Assembly (NCBI GenBank): GCA_965216695.1
Contig: OZ244212.1
Coordinates: 4,712,001-4,776,000 of the forward strand
DNA length: 64,000 nucleotides
Source: G965216695 sp965216695
GTDB taxonomy: Bacteria; Pseudomonadota; Gammaproteobacteria; Pseudomonadales; Azotimanducaceae
Direction: 5' to 3'
Below the pieces are notes generated by a model, which made no database searches, was not told the DNA's origin, and was given only the letters and a program-made list of their open reading frames with translations. Below are positions 1 through 9,584 of this stretch, piece after piece. Position numbers and translations under genes: made by a program. Position 1 is the stretch's first letter. Each line of letters opens with the position of its first letter.

Positions 1-3000
1 TCGCGGCCGGTCGCCGCCAATGACACTCCGATCGGACGTGCGCGTAACCGACGTATCGATGTCGAATTCTGGTATGACGACGATTTGCAGACGCTGGCAG
101 ACAGTCTGCAGTTGTGTCCGGGTCCGCTCACCGAAGCCACCGTAACGCGACTGCATCATCCGACGGCGGGCGAACTGCCGCTTGTTCCGTGGGTCGAGGG
201 CAAGCCGAAACTGAGTTCCGACACTCTCGCCGCGGTGGATCAGGCACTCCATGAAGTCTCGAATCGAACCCGGGCCCGCGTACGCTTCGTCGGCTTTGTC
301 GGCAACAGTACGCTCGAGCGGCGTACCGCAGACGTGTACGGCGACGACGTAGGTCTGGCGGGCGCGCGGGCGGAAAGCACAATGCGCGAGGTTGCGCGCG
401 CGTTGCAGCTCAACGACGCGCAGACCGAGTTCGAAGGCCGGGGATATCTGCACGCAGACGACGTCGTCAACGACGGATTCGTTCAAGGCGAAGAATCGTT
501 CATTCGCCTGGAGGTGGTCTACGACGCGACGGTTCAGAACGACGAGTACGCCGGCGTAGACATTCTGCCGGTTACTCGCGAACTCGAGCCCGCCCATCCG
601 CTGTCTCTAAACCTGATGCGGATTACGATCGACGGGGAGCCCGTTGACGACCCGCGCCGCGGTTCCGCCGATGTGCAGCGGTGTACCGACGTTGCGTTGC
701 GTGCCGCCGACATAAACATGGCCTACGGAGCGCTGCAGGGTAGCCCGCGGCTTGATGTCGCTGCCAGTGTTCGCGCGCTCGACGTCGCGGGGAGCCCCAA
801 CCCCGAGCTGCGTTTCCGCGTGTACAGCAACTATCACGCGTTTATCCGCGCGGCGGAGGTACGGGTTTTCACAGCGGACGCGTCGCTGCAGACGCCGCCG
901 GTGACAATCGTGCCGGTCGATGAGCGGGGTATGGCCGTCTGGCCCGTAGATGCGCAGGCCTATCCGGCGCCGGTTACCGAGTTGAAATACGTAGTGCGGG
1001 TTTACGACAACGAAGGACGCTTCGACGAGAGCCGGGCGCATGCACTCTGGTTGACCCGCACCGGCGCCAGCGCACTGCCACAGATTGAGCTCGCGTTCAT
1101 CGATGCGGCGGCACAGATCTCGGACATTCGTTCGGACACCGAACCCCGAGCGGGCGTGATCGATCCATCGCCGTTCGAGACTCCCGACGCAACGCTCGCG
1201 GCATACGGCCTGGATGCGCGGTCGATCGGGAACATTCCGCTACCGGACACGACGGTGCGCGTGCAGGGTGCGGGCGTTCCGCCGGATACTCGGGTGTGGT
1301 TTGCCGGTAACGAAATTCCGGTTGCGCCTGATGGACGCTTCGTCGCGGAGTCGTTGATGGACCCGGGACATCACTCGGTGGAGGTCGCGGTGCTCGACCC
1401 ATCGGGTGAGGGTGAACTTTACCTGCGCGACCTCACGCTGCCCGACCGTAACTGGTTCTACACCGGTATGGCCGACGTTACGTGGTCGCACAACTCGGGC
1501 GGCTCGCAGGCGAGCGAATTCGTTGGGGACGATGCACAGTATGGTTACGACGACTCGCTGACGGGTCGGTTGTCGTTCTTCGCTTCGGGACGGGTGCTTG
1601 ACGGTTGGAACGTTACGGCTCAGGCGGATACCCGGGAAGAGGAATTCGACCAGCTGTTCAGCAATGTGCTCGACAAGGAGCCGGATGCGCTGTTTCGGCG
1701 ATTGGATTCCGATCATCATTACCCCACCTTTGGGGACGACAGCCAGGTGACGGAACTCGCACCGTCGCAGGGCAAGCTGTACGGGAGAATTGGGAAGGAT
1801 CTTACCCACGCGTTGTGGGGCAACTATCGCGTTGCGTACAACCAGAATGAGCTCGCACGGGTGGACCGCGCGATGTACGGCGCGAACGGCCGGTGGACAT
1901 CCAGCCGCAGCACACATTTCGGAGAGCGCCGCGCATCGCTCGATTTGTTCGGGGCGCAACCGGGAACGGTGCCCACGGTGCAGACGTTCCGCGGTACGGG
2001 AGGGTCGTTCTACTATCTCAGACATCAGGATCTGGCCGGCGGATCAGAGCGTGTTCGTATTGAACTCCGAGACAAAGCCTCGGGCCTCGTTATCGGCGTC
2101 GTGAATCTTGCACCTGGGACCGACTATGACGTGGATTATCTGCAGGGCACGATCATGCTCGCGGAGCCGTTGAATTCCACCGTGAGCGACTCGTTACTGG
2201 TACGAAGCGGCAGTTTGAGCGGCGACGAGGCCTACCTGGTTGTGCGCTACGAGTACACCCCGGGTTTCGACGACACGGATGCGATGGTCCTTGGCGGCCA
2301 GGCGCATTATTGGCTGACCGACTATCTGAAAGTGGGCGTAACTGCGAACGAAAACAGCGACGGCGGCGATGCGGCGTCCGCGCTGGGAGACAGTTCGTTG
2401 CAGGCGGCGGACGCGACGCTGCGCCTCACGTCGTCCACCTGGCTTAAGCTGCAGCAGGGGCGCAGTGAAGGCGTACAGGCGCCGTCGCTGTACTCTCAGG
2501 ATGGAGGATTCGGTTTCGCGGCTACGGATTTTGCCGCGTTGGACGATGCCTCTGCACTTCGCGCGGACCTCAGCATTGGCCTCGACGACCTCAACGAGCG
2601 GCTGGATGGCCGATTCTCGCTCTACAACCAGTCGTTGGATGCGGGTTACTCAGGTGCAGGAATGCACGCCCCGTTCGACACGACCGTCACCGGCGGCGAA
2701 CTGCAACTTAACTTCGGCGAACGCACTGGATTGCGGCTCAAATCCGATGTGCTTGAACAGACGCAGGGTGCAGACACCGAAGCCCACGAGGTCAATCTTG
2801 CGCTCGGACTCGGCCGTCATTGGACGCTGGAGAGCGGCGTGCGGCAGGATGCCTACACCAACGAGAGCACTTTGCTAGCGCCGGGCTTCGTGAATAGTGG
2901 CGAGCGTACCGACGCGGTGGTGCAACTGGGCTATGCCGCCGACGCGCGCTGGAACGCTTACGGGTTTGTGCAGGAGACGCTGGAACACAGCGACGACCGC

Positions 3001-4158
3001 GAGAGCAACGGCCGGGTGGGTCTCGGGGGTCAGTACCTCGTATCCGACCGGTTGCGGGTCGACGCGGAAGTTTCGGATGGCGAGTTGGGTGCCGGTGGAC
3101 GAGTGGGTACGCGCTACCTTCATACTGAACGTACCCAGTTCTATCTGAACTATGCGCTGGAGAACGAACGCAGCGATCTCGGGCTGCGACCCGGTCGGCA
3201 GGGCGAAGGCAATCTGGTGGCCGGTGCAAAAACGCGGCTGTCCGACAGCACGAGTGTGTACGTCGAAGAGCGCTATCTGCATGGCCAATCCGCAGGTGGG
3301 CTCACCCACGCTACCGGCGTTCGGTTCGCGCCGACCCAGCGGCTCAACGTGTCTGCGGGTTCCGACATCGGTACCTTGAGGGATCGCATCACCGGAACGC
3401 GCACCGACCGTGTCGCAGGCACGTTGCGTATGGGCTACGGCTTCGATCGACTGTCGCTGTCTAGCGGCATCGAGTACCGGGATGACGATGTCAAACAGCC
3501 GGGTGTGGACACTGTTGAACGTCGCAGCTGGTTGTTCCGCAACGCCGTTCGCTGGCAGTTTACGGATGCGACCCGTTTGCTCGGTAAATTCAACTATGCA
3601 ACCAGCGACAGTACTGCGGGTGCGTTCTTCGACGGCGAATACACCGAGTCGGTTGTGGGTTTCGCCTACCGCCCGGTACACAACGACCGTTTGAATGCGC
3701 TCGTGAAGTACACGTACTTCTATAATCTGCCAAGTTCCGCCCAGCAGACGACGCGCAGCGCAGCCGTTCAGTGGCTGCAGAAGAGTCACGTAGCGTCCGC
3801 AGACGTGAGCTACGATCTAACGCCCAGGCTCCGCGTCGGTGGAAAGGTTGCACGACGATTCGGCCAGGTTAGCCTGGAGCGCGACGATCCTCTGTGGTTC
3901 GACAACGCCGCAAACCTATTCGTCGTGCGAGCGGACTGGCGCTGGCGCGAACATTGGGAACTATTGCTCGAGGGTCGGTTACTGGATATGCCTGACATTC
4001 AGGAACAGCGTACGGGGTCGCTCGTTGCGCTGTCGCGCCGTTTAGGCGACCACGTAAAGCTCGGGTTGGGCTACAACTTTACGGACTTCTCCGATGATCT
4101 GACGGATCTTGCGTTTGACCACCGGGGCGCATTCTTGAACTTTACCGGTGCATTCTAG
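1..4158 (+). CDS. Large OmpA-domain / outer-membrane beta-barrel protein, 5' end outside window
   Basis: The reading frame is open from base 1, so the N-terminus lies upstream; a TTG at 85 is not a credible start because it falls just inside the end of a domain. The first codons (PIGRARNRRIDVEFWYDD) match the C-terminal end of an OmpA-like peptidoglycan-binding domain. A second, more diverged OmpA-like module follows at about nt 190-520. The middle part (to about nt 1440) looks like beta-sandwich/extracellular repeats. From about nt 1450 to the end the protein alternates aromatic and polar residues like a long transmembrane beta-barrel, and it ends in GAF with a terminal Phe, the usual BAM recognition residue. 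Likely an outer-membrane surface protein. Substrate or role cannot be told; the family assignment is by composition and the OmpA end motif. Confidence 0.8.
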   Translation, partial: SRPVAANDTPIGRARNRRIDVEFWYDDDLQTLADSLQLCPGPLTEATVTRLHHPTAGELPLVPWVEGKPKLSSDTLAAVDQALHEVSNRTRARVRFVGFVGNSTLERRTADVYGDDVGLAGARAESTMREVARALQLNDAQTEFEGRGYLHADDVVNDGFVQGEESFIRLEVVYDATVQNDEYAGVDILPVTRELEPAHPLSLNLMRITIDGEPVDDPRRGSADVQRCTDVALRAADINMAYGALQGSPRLDVAASVRALDVAGSPNPELRFRVYSNYHAFIRAAEVRVFTADASLQTPPVTIVPVDERGMAVWPVDAQAYPAPVTELKYVVRVYDNEGRFDESRAHALWLTRTGASALPQIELAFIDAAAQISDIRSDTEPRAGVIDPSPFETPDATLAAYGLDARSIGNIPLPDTTVRVQGAGVPPDTRVWFAGNEIPVAPDGRFVAESLMDPGHHSVEVAVLDPSGEGELYLRDLTLPDRNWFYTGMADVTWSHNSGGSQASEFVGDDAQYGYDDSLTGRLSFFASGRVLDGWNVTAQADTREEEFDQLFSNVLDKEPDALFRRLDSDHHYPTFGDDSQVTELAPSQGKLYGRIGKDLTHALWGNYRVAYNQNELARVDRAMYGANGRWTSSRSTHFGERRASLDLFGAQPGTVPTVQTFRGTGGSFYYLRHQDLAGGSERVRIELRDKASGLVIGVVNLAPGTDYDVDYLQGTIMLAEPLNSTVSDSLLVRSGSLSGDEAYLVVRYEYTPGFDDTDAMVLGGQAHYWLTDYLKVGVTANENSDGGDAASALGDSSLQAADATLRLTSSTWLKLQQGRSEGVQAPSLYSQDGGFGFAATDFAALDDASALRADLSIGLDDLNERLDGRFSLYNQSLDAGYSGAGMHAPFDTTVTGGELQLNFGERTGLRLKSDVLEQTQGADTEAHEVNLALGLGRHWTLESGVRQDAYTNESTLLAPGFVNSGERTDAVVQLGYAADARWNAYGFVQETLEHSDDRESNGRVGLGGQYLVSDRLRVDAEVSDGELGAGGRVGTRYLHTERTQFYLNYALENERSDLGLRPGRQGEGNLVAGAKTRLSDSTSVYVEERYLHGQSAGGLTHATGVRFAPTQRLNVSAGSDIGTLRDRITGTRTDRVAGTLRMGYGFDRLSLSSGIEYRDDDVKQPGVDTVERRSWLFRNAVRWQFTDATRLLGKFNYATSDSTAGAFFDGEYTESVVGFAYRPVHNDRLNALVKYTYFYNLPSSAQQTTRSAAVQWLQKSHVASADVSYDLTPRLRVGGKVARRFGQVSLERDDPLWFDNAANLFVVRADWRWREHWELLLEGRLLDMPDIQEQRTGSLVALSRRLGDHVKLGLGYNFTDFSDDLTDLAFDHRGAFLNFTGAF

Positions 4159-4173
4159 CGCCTGTCGTTCCAG

Positions 4174-6567
4174 TCAGTGACCAATGATCCGGCGTTCCCG
4201 CAGCGCGCGAAGCGCATCGGGGCTCATGCGGGCGTACGTCGCGAGTACGGTGTCTGTGTGTTCCCCGAGCAGCGGAGCACGCTGTAGCTGCAGACGTTTG
4301 GTACCGTCTATGCGCACGGGGACACCGGTATAGGTGCGTAGTCCAACGTGCGGATGATCGAGGTCGACGTAGAAACCGGATTCGTGCAGCCGCTGATCGT
4401 TGGCAATATCGTCGCCGTTGAGGACCACGCTGGCCGGTATGCCCGCGGAGCGCAGGTGTGCTTCCAGTTCGCGGGGCTCCTGCCCTTGCGTCCACGCTGA
4501 CAACCATGCGTCGAGCTCTTCGCGGCGGTAACGTCGCGCCAACGCCCGATCGAGTTCAGCAGCATCGTTCAGTCGAACGCCGCCGTGTTGCTCGACCAGC
4601 GATCGCAGTGCACGCCACTCCGTTGTGGACTGGACCGCGATTGCAATCCAGCGGTCGTCGCCGCGGCATGGATAGCAGCCGTGCGGCGCGTCGTTGAGAC
4701 TTGCGTTACCGAGTGGCCGGACCGTTCCGGTTGCAGACGCCTGCAGATAGCGCGCATGAATCTGATACGCCGCCGATTCGACCTGAGCCGCGTCGATGTG
4801 TACCCCTTCGCCGCTGTCCAAGCGTTTCAACACTGCGGCAAGCATCGGGATCAGCGCCTGTTTGCCGGCCATGTGATCTGGATGATTTAACGTGGTGCCG
4901 ACAGGATACGGGTCGTCCGGGTGAGCCCACTGCGACGTTACGCCGGAAAAGGTCTGCAGATTGGGACCGAACGTCTGATACGCGTCGTAGAGACCGCGCC
5001 CCAGCCCTTGACTGCTCAGATAGATGACGTCGTCTCGGAGCGTTCGCACACCGTTGTAGTGCAGGCCCCACTTCTCCACGACGCCGCCTCGCATGTTTTC
5101 CATCACGACATCGCACTGTTTGGCAACTTCGTGAACAACGGCAACGCCTTCTGCGGTGGTCATGTCTACCGCAATGCTCTGAATGCCCAGGTTCAATTGG
5201 TTGAACGTGGCGCTACCGTCCACGTCTCCCCAGCCGTGAATACCACTGCGCCGCAGGAAGTCAGGGTGAATGCGTGATTCGAGTTTGAATACGGTAGCGC
5301 CGAATGCGGCGAGCAGCGATGCGGCTTCGGGCACTACGGCACCGACCCCGAGTTCCAGCACGTGCATGCCTTCCAGCGCACGTTCTGGGGCAACGTCGGA
5401 TTGCGCCCCCGAGGTCCTGACGGATCGCGCCGCCAGCCTGCGGGCTTCGTCCTGGTGTGCGCCGATTGCGGGTGCCGGCGACGGCTGAACGTTGTAGCGT
5501 TCCGGGTCAATGCGCAGTGGCGCGCGCATTACCTGCATCTGTCCGAACTGAGGATCTTCGAGGTCGACGAACAGCTCCCGCGCTACGATGTGCGGGTCGG
5601 CGCGGAAATCAGCGAGACTCGAGACCGGCGTTATGGTCAGTCCCAACGCCTGGCCTTCGTGGAAGAGTTCGGAAGTCGTCCGGCCGCGTGTGAACTCGCA
5701 GCACACCATCTGCAGCACGTCGCGATTTTCGGTACGGAAAACAGGGTCGGTCCAGGGCCCGTCGACAAGGTCGCCGGGACTGCCCAGCAGCTGCACGAAC
5801 GCATCCCACTGGCGCAGCGTCGCGGTGAGCACGCGGACGTAGCCGTCGGAGGTTGGATAGATCGGGTAACCGACCGGTCCGAGCCGGCTCGTACGAATGC
5901 CCTGGCCAGCGGCTTCGAGTTCATAAGAATGCAGTGGCCGGGTCCAGGGCGTAACCGCGGCGACCGCGGCCTCCTCGAGCGGGACCTCGAATCGGACGTT
6001 ACCAGCGCCGCGGCGCCGCGCGATCGCCCCGATCAGACCGACGCACGCGGCGTAGATCGATGCACCGTCCAGTGCCAGCCAGTCGGGTGCGTTACATGGC
6101 GGCCGGTCCGGCCAGCCGCTGGACGCGAGCCCGCCGCTCGCCGCGAACGTGACAATAGACGACGGGCCGAGGTTGAGACGGTCGGTTATTGTGACTGAAT
6201 TTCCGTGACTCGCCTGCGCCACCAAGTCGTTGAAAGGCGAGGACCCTCCGCCCAGTACCAGGTCGCAGCGATCGATCATGTCGACGAGCAGCGTCCGGTC
6301 GTCGGCCCGCTCGAGGTCGATTGACACGCCTAGCTTGTTCAGATTCCGCGCAAGAAAGGGGATGCTGGCGCGATCATTAGCCGGTTCGTCGCGACCATCG
6401 TCGCGCGTGTCACCAACGAACGGCCGCCGCCGGCGCAGCTTGCTGCCGTCGGGCGGTTCAATGTGGTAGACGCTTGCACCGAGCGCAGCGAGCACGCCAG
6501 CGCCGAATTCGGTCAGCGGATCCGCGAGTTCGACGACCTGAAACCCGGCAAGAATGCCCTGAGTCAT
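4174..6567 (-). CDS. Double-domain family III CoA-transferase (CaiB/BaiF)
   Basis: About 797 aa, twice the usual ~400 aa of CaiB/BaiF (formyl-CoA transferase-like) enzymes. Both halves are family-like. The first begins with GFQVVELADPLTEFGAGVLAALGA and the second, near residue 385, with GMHVLELGVGAVVPEAASLLAAFGA. The second half keeps the region HPDHMAGKQAL, where the acyl-carrying Asp is expected. Such fused proteins transfer CoA between carboxylic acids within a single chain. I chose ATG at 6567 over the upstream TTG at 6609 because it gives a normal N-terminus and removes a 26-bp overlap with the upstream gene. It follows the CmcJ-like gene by 16 bp, so the two are probably co-transcribed. 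The CoA donor and acceptor are unknown. Confidence 0.88.
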   Translation of the reverse strand: MTQGILAGFQVVELADPLTEFGAGVLAALGASVYHIEPPDGSKLRRRRPFVGDTRDDGRDEPANDRASIPFLARNLNKLGVSIDLERADDRTLLVDMIDRCDLVLGGGSSPFNDLVAQASHGNSVTITDRLNLGPSSIVTFAASGGLASSGWPDRPPCNAPDWLALDGASIYAACVGLIGAIARRRGAGNVRFEVPLEEAAVAAVTPWTRPLHSYELEAAGQGIRTSRLGPVGYPIYPTSDGYVRVLTATLRQWDAFVQLLGSPGDLVDGPWTDPVFRTENRDVLQMVCCEFTRGRTTSELFHEGQALGLTITPVSSLADFRADPHIVARELFVDLEDPQFGQMQVMRAPLRIDPERYNVQPSPAPAIGAHQDEARRLAARSVRTSGAQSDVAPERALEGMHVLELGVGAVVPEAASLLAAFGATVFKLESRIHPDFLRRSGIHGWGDVDGSATFNQLNLGIQSIAVDMTTAEGVAVVHEVAKQCDVVMENMRGGVVEKWGLHYNGVRTLRDDVIYLSSQGLGRGLYDAYQTFGPNLQTFSGVTSQWAHPDDPYPVGTTLNHPDHMAGKQALIPMLAAVLKRLDSGEGVHIDAAQVESAAYQIHARYLQASATGTVRPLGNASLNDAPHGCYPCRGDDRWIAIAVQSTTEWRALRSLVEQHGGVRLNDAAELDRALARRYRREELDAWLSAWTQGQEPRELEAHLRSAGIPASVVLNGDDIANDQRLHESGFYVDLDHPHVGLRTYTGVPVRIDGTKRLQLQRAPLLGEHTDTVLATYARMSPDALRALRERRIIGH

Positions 6568-6583
6568 AGGGTGCAGGTTGCGC

Positions 6584-7849
6584 TCAGAAGAATACGAACG
6601 AGCGCACAACCACGTTCTTGCGACAGCGCGCGTCCGCGGCAGCGGTCGGATCGATGGCGGCCGTATGGAACGACCATCGGGAAACGGAGCCGTCGGTAAC
6701 GGAGTCGTAGCATTTCAGCATCGAAACTTCCGTCGGATTCTGGTGTGGAAACCAGTACCACTCGTGATCCGGGCGGTACGTAAACCGGGTGGTTTCCCCG
6801 ACGCGATCGTCGTATATGCGGTAGTTCGTGATGTAAGGCTGGTCGTCGAACGACGGCCAGGCGCAGAGTACGAACGGATTCTGCTCTACGGTTTCCATCG
6901 GTTTTGCGAGATTGATCGACATGAAGCGGCGGGACATCTTTGCGTCGGCTTCTGCCTCGGAGAAACTCTGCGTTCGGCCGAAATTGCGAAGGTTGCGGGT
7001 CAACAGCTCCCGACATCGAACCCGACCGCTGTTGTCGTTCAGATCGTTGTGAACCAGATTGGCGTACGCGGCGTTCACGCCGGGGTTCTTGTTGTCCTGG
7101 TCTTCGGTTCGATCGCCCTGGTAGGCCTTGTCGAATACATCGTGGTTGTACACAAGCGCGTCCGTTGCGTCCGGAAAGAAGTCGAGCAACAGCCGTTCCA
7201 TCTCGGGATAGAACACGGCTTCGACTTCGGCGGCGTCGTAGAAGTTGCGGCACTTTGATTCACAATGGGCGAGGGCGACGCCAAGTCTGTCCATGCACTC
7301 CGGTGATGTTGGCGACAACCCGTCGTGATGTTCCCCGATGCGCCTCGCGTCGCGCAGGATCTGAGGGAAGTAGAGACAGCGGCGGACGTTGTCGCGCTCA
7401 TCCTGGCGCAGCCGATGTGCGTCCGCCTCACGCGCCGGGTCCCGCCAAAGCGCGTTGGAGGAGACGACGGAATAGGAGGGTTGTTCGTAGATGCTGTAGC
7501 GCAACGGCACGGCCAGCCCACCCTCCGGAACGCTTTGGTCGTTGTCTCGAATGGATGCAAGGCACTCTGCGAAACGCCGGAAACCCGGGCCCCAGCGGGT
7601 ATCGATCGGCCCGGGCGGCGCGTTGTCCAACAGGTCGATGATCGCCTGGCCTTCGCCGGTCGCAATCTGAGCCAGCGCGTCTTCCAGGGCCGCAGCCGTA
7701 CCGGCGTCACCACCTCGGTCGAACGACATATAGGACAGTCCGCCATTGGCGGCGATCGGTGGCGGTTGGCCGGCAGTGCGTTCCAGCGGCGGCACGAAGG
7801 GTGTTGGGCTCGCGTCGTGCCCGGCCTCATTAGGTCTGGAGTGATTCAT
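6584..7849 (-). CDS. CmcJ/NvfI-family oxidoreductase
   Basis: 421 aa. The C-terminal half has the pattern of the CmcJ/AsaB/NvfI group: VHNDLN, then INLAKPM, ENPFVLCAWPS-like text (here EQNPFVLCAWPS), YRPDHEWYWFPHQ, and SMLKCYDS followed by WSFHTAAIDP. Family members include the cephamycin methoxylation protein CmcJ and fungal Fe(II)/2-oxoglutarate-type enzymes; bacterial members in catabolic clusters are mostly uncharacterised. The His/Asp in VHNDLN and the late His in FHTA are candidate metal ligands (inference). The N-terminal ~100 aa is not recognised. It is the first gene of a two-gene unit with the CoA-transferase and starts divergently from the DUF2058 gene across a 180-bp region. Confidence 0.72.
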   Translation of the reverse strand: MNHSRPNEAGHDASPTPFVPPLERTAGQPPPIAANGGLSYMSFDRGGDAGTAAALEDALAQIATGEGQAIIDLLDNAPPGPIDTRWGPGFRRFAECLASIRDNDQSVPEGGLAVPLRYSIYEQPSYSVVSSNALWRDPAREADAHRLRQDERDNVRRCLYFPQILRDARRIGEHHDGLSPTSPECMDRLGVALAHCESKCRNFYDAAEVEAVFYPEMERLLLDFFPDATDALVYNHDVFDKAYQGDRTEDQDNKNPGVNAAYANLVHNDLNDNSGRVRCRELLTRNLRNFGRTQSFSEAEADAKMSRRFMSINLAKPMETVEQNPFVLCAWPSFDDQPYITNYRIYDDRVGETTRFTYRPDHEWYWFPHQNPTEVSMLKCYDSVTDGSVSRWSFHTAAIDPTAAADARCRKNVVVRSFVFF

Positions 7850-7919
7850 GCCAACACCGCCGCGTTTATGACGTGTGTCGATCCTTGCATACCCAGATCG
7901 AGCTTTCCAGACAGAGCTT

Positions 7920-7947
7920 CCCCAGATGAGCGTCCCCAGATGAGCGT
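7920..7947. repeat. Perfect tandem duplication of a 14-bp unit
   Basis: The unit CCCCAGATGAGCGT occurs twice head-to-tail without mismatch, inside the 180-bp divergent region between the CmcJ-like gene (starts 7849, minus) and the DUF2058 gene (starts 8030, plus). It may be a duplicated regulator site or simple slippage. No clear -10/-35 pair was recognised in this region. Confidence 0.8.
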
Positions 7948-8029
7948 ACCTAGCAGCACCTGGCGTAATGCGTAGAATGTAGGGATACAGTTGCGCAATT
8001 TTCGTTGACCCGCTTGGGAGGTGGTGGCA

Positions 8030-8641
8030 TTGGCGGACAGCTTACGGGATCAACTCGTGAAGGCGGGTTTGGCGACGGCGTCGCAGGCAAAAAAAGCGGA
8101 GCGGCAGGCGCAGCGGAAACAGTCGACGTCCGGTGGCAGCCGGCGAGGGGCTTCGCAAAACAACCGGCAGACGGGTGCCGGCGGCGGGCGCCGCGCCGAT
8201 CCTGATTCGCCCGAGGCGGTTCGCGCGCGCGCGGCCAAGCAGCGTGCCGAAAAACGGGCCCGCGATCAGGAACTGGCGCGCGTCGCCAACGAAAAAGCTG
8301 CAGCCAAAGCGCTTCGTGCGGAACTTCGCCAGATCATTGTCACGAACGATCAACGCAGCAAAACACCGGCGGACGACGACCGCCCCTACAACTTTGTTCA
8401 CGGCAGAAAGATCAAGCGAATCCACCTGCCTAAAACGCAGATCGAACAACTGAGTCGTGGCGCGCTCGTGATCGTAAACAATGACGGCATCTACCACCTG
8501 GTGACGCCGGAGGTCGCTGAGCTCGTGCGCGAACGTGATCCGAAGCGCATCATCGCCGCACATGACAAAACGGCGCCGGAACCCGGCTCGGATGACGAGT
8601 ACTACGCCCGCTTCGAAGTGCCCGACGACCTGGACTGGTAA
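8030..8641 (+). CDS. DUF2058 family protein (YaiL-type)
   Basis: 203 aa from the chosen start. The N-terminus (DSLRDQLVKAGL, then a Lys/Arg/Gln-rich low-complexity stretch to about residue 85) and the C-terminus (YARFEVPDDLDW) match the E. coli YaiL/DUF2058 layout. The middle has YNFVHGRKIKRIHL and VPKTQIEQL-like text. The function is unestablished; the family is proteobacterial and the basic N-terminus suggests nucleic-acid association (inference). GTG codons at 8021 and 8024 are also in frame, but the Shine-Dalgarno GGGAGG at 8016-8021 is correctly spaced only for the TTG at 8030, which also gives the family-like N-terminus MADSLRDQL. It sits alone on the plus strand between two minus-strand catabolic blocks. 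Confidence 0.9.
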   Translation: MADSLRDQLVKAGLATASQAKKAERQAQRKQSTSGGSRRGASQNNRQTGAGGGRRADPDSPEAVRARAAKQRAEKRARDQELARVANEKAAAKALRAELRQIIVTNDQRSKTPADDDRPYNFVHGRKIKRIHLPKTQIEQLSRGALVIVNNDGIYHLVTPEVAELVRERDPKRIIAAHDKTAPEPGSDDEYYARFEVPDDLDW

Positions 8642-8654
8642 CGGGTACCCGTTA
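8639..8654. other. Perfect 16-bp palindrome at the end of the DUF2058 gene
   Basis: TAACGGGTACCCGTTA is its own reverse complement and includes the TAA stop of the DUF2058 gene. It lies in the 24-bp convergent gap before the end of the luciferase-like gene at 8666 and is followed by a smaller inverted repeat (GATCG-GCG-CGATC, 8655-8667). It could help terminate transcription from either side, but there is no T-tract and no loop. Confidence 0.4.
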
Positions 8655-8665
8655 GATCGGCGCGA

Positions 8666-9550
8666 TCAGTCGGCAAGCTCGCCCACTACGTCCCAGTACG
8701 TCGAAAGAATGTCGATGTGTTCCTGTGGGGATGCGAGTCCGTCGCCCTGACCGCGCAATGCCATCCCGCGCATCGCCACGTAGTCGGCACCGAAACGCGT
8801 CCAATCGCGAATCTCGCCAGCCCAACGGTCGGGGCCTGACTGGTAGTTGAGCAGCGCTTCGAACCCGAAGTCGCTGTCGCTGCGTCCGGCTTTACCAAGA
8901 TGGGTGCGGAGCGTTTCGGCGGCTGCAAGGTTCTCTTTGTGTCCAGACCCGAAGATGAAACCGTCGCCCAGGCGGGCCGCGCGCTCGAACGCCACGTCGC
9001 TGAACCCGCCGAACCAAATCGGGATGCGGCGGTCGGGCAGGGGCTTCAATCCGGCGCGGTCGATGCGGTGCCAACGGCCGTCGTAGGTTGCAACCGGCTC
9101 CTGCCAGAGTGTCCTGAGCACATCCACCTGTTCCTCCTGGCGTTTACCGCGGTTGGTGAAGGACTCGTTCAGGCTGTCGTACTCGACGTAGTTCCAGCCG
9201 GTGCCTACACCCAGGCGCAACCTACCGCTGGATAGCAGGTCCACCTGTGCTGCCTGTTTGGCAACCAGCACGGTTTGGCGCTGGGGCAGGATCAGGACTC
9301 CGCTGACCAATCCCACGCGGCGCGTACACGCGGCGAAGTAGCCGAGCAGCACGAACAGTTCGTGGAAGGCGGACGTTTCGCTGTACGGTCCCCACAGAGG
9401 GGGCTCGCGGCCCTCGTGCACGGCCCCGATCACATGGTCGTAGACGAGCAGATGCGAATAGCCGATTTCCTCCGCAGCCTGCGCCCAGTCGCGGATGACG
9501 ACCGGATCGCTGCCGATTTCCAGGTGCGGGAACACTGCGCCAATTTTCAC
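8666..9550 (-). CDS. LLM-class (luciferase-like) flavin oxidoreductase
   Basis: 294 aa. The N-terminus KIGAVFPHLEIGSDP, YDHVIGA near residue 40, LGVGTGWNYVEY near residue 135, IPIWFGGFSD near residue 180 and the late YVAMRGMAL are typical of single-component luciferase-like (TIGR03619-type) enzymes, which use FMN or F420 on small organic substrates. The cofactor cannot be told from sequence alone. The start is GTG at 9550 with GGAG 8 nt upstream. It is the last gene of the long minus-strand block, 34 bp after RidA. The reaction is unknown; a monooxygenase or reductase step on a pathway intermediate is plausible. Confidence 0.85.
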   Translation of the reverse strand: MKIGAVFPHLEIGSDPVVIRDWAQAAEEIGYSHLLVYDHVIGAVHEGREPPLWGPYSETSAFHELFVLLGYFAACTRRVGLVSGVLILPQRQTVLVAKQAAQVDLLSSGRLRLGVGTGWNYVEYDSLNESFTNRGKRQEEQVDVLRTLWQEPVATYDGRWHRIDRAGLKPLPDRRIPIWFGGFSDVAFERAARLGDGFIFGSGHKENLAAAETLRTHLGKAGRSDSDFGFEALLNYQSGPDRWAGEIRDWTRFGADYVAMRGMALRGQGDGLASPQEHIDILSTYWDVVGELAD

Positions 9551-9584
9551 TGTCCGGCTCCGCTTGTCGGGTAGGGGAATAATT

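Noticed and set aside
1240..2025. 261-aa minus-strand frame in the outer-membrane protein gene
   Set aside because: Shadow of the beta-barrel gene, Arg-rich and motif-free.
8666..9550. Assigning F420 as cofactor to the luciferase-like enzymes
   Set aside because: Sequence alone does not distinguish FMN from F420 here and no F420 biosynthesis gene is in the window.
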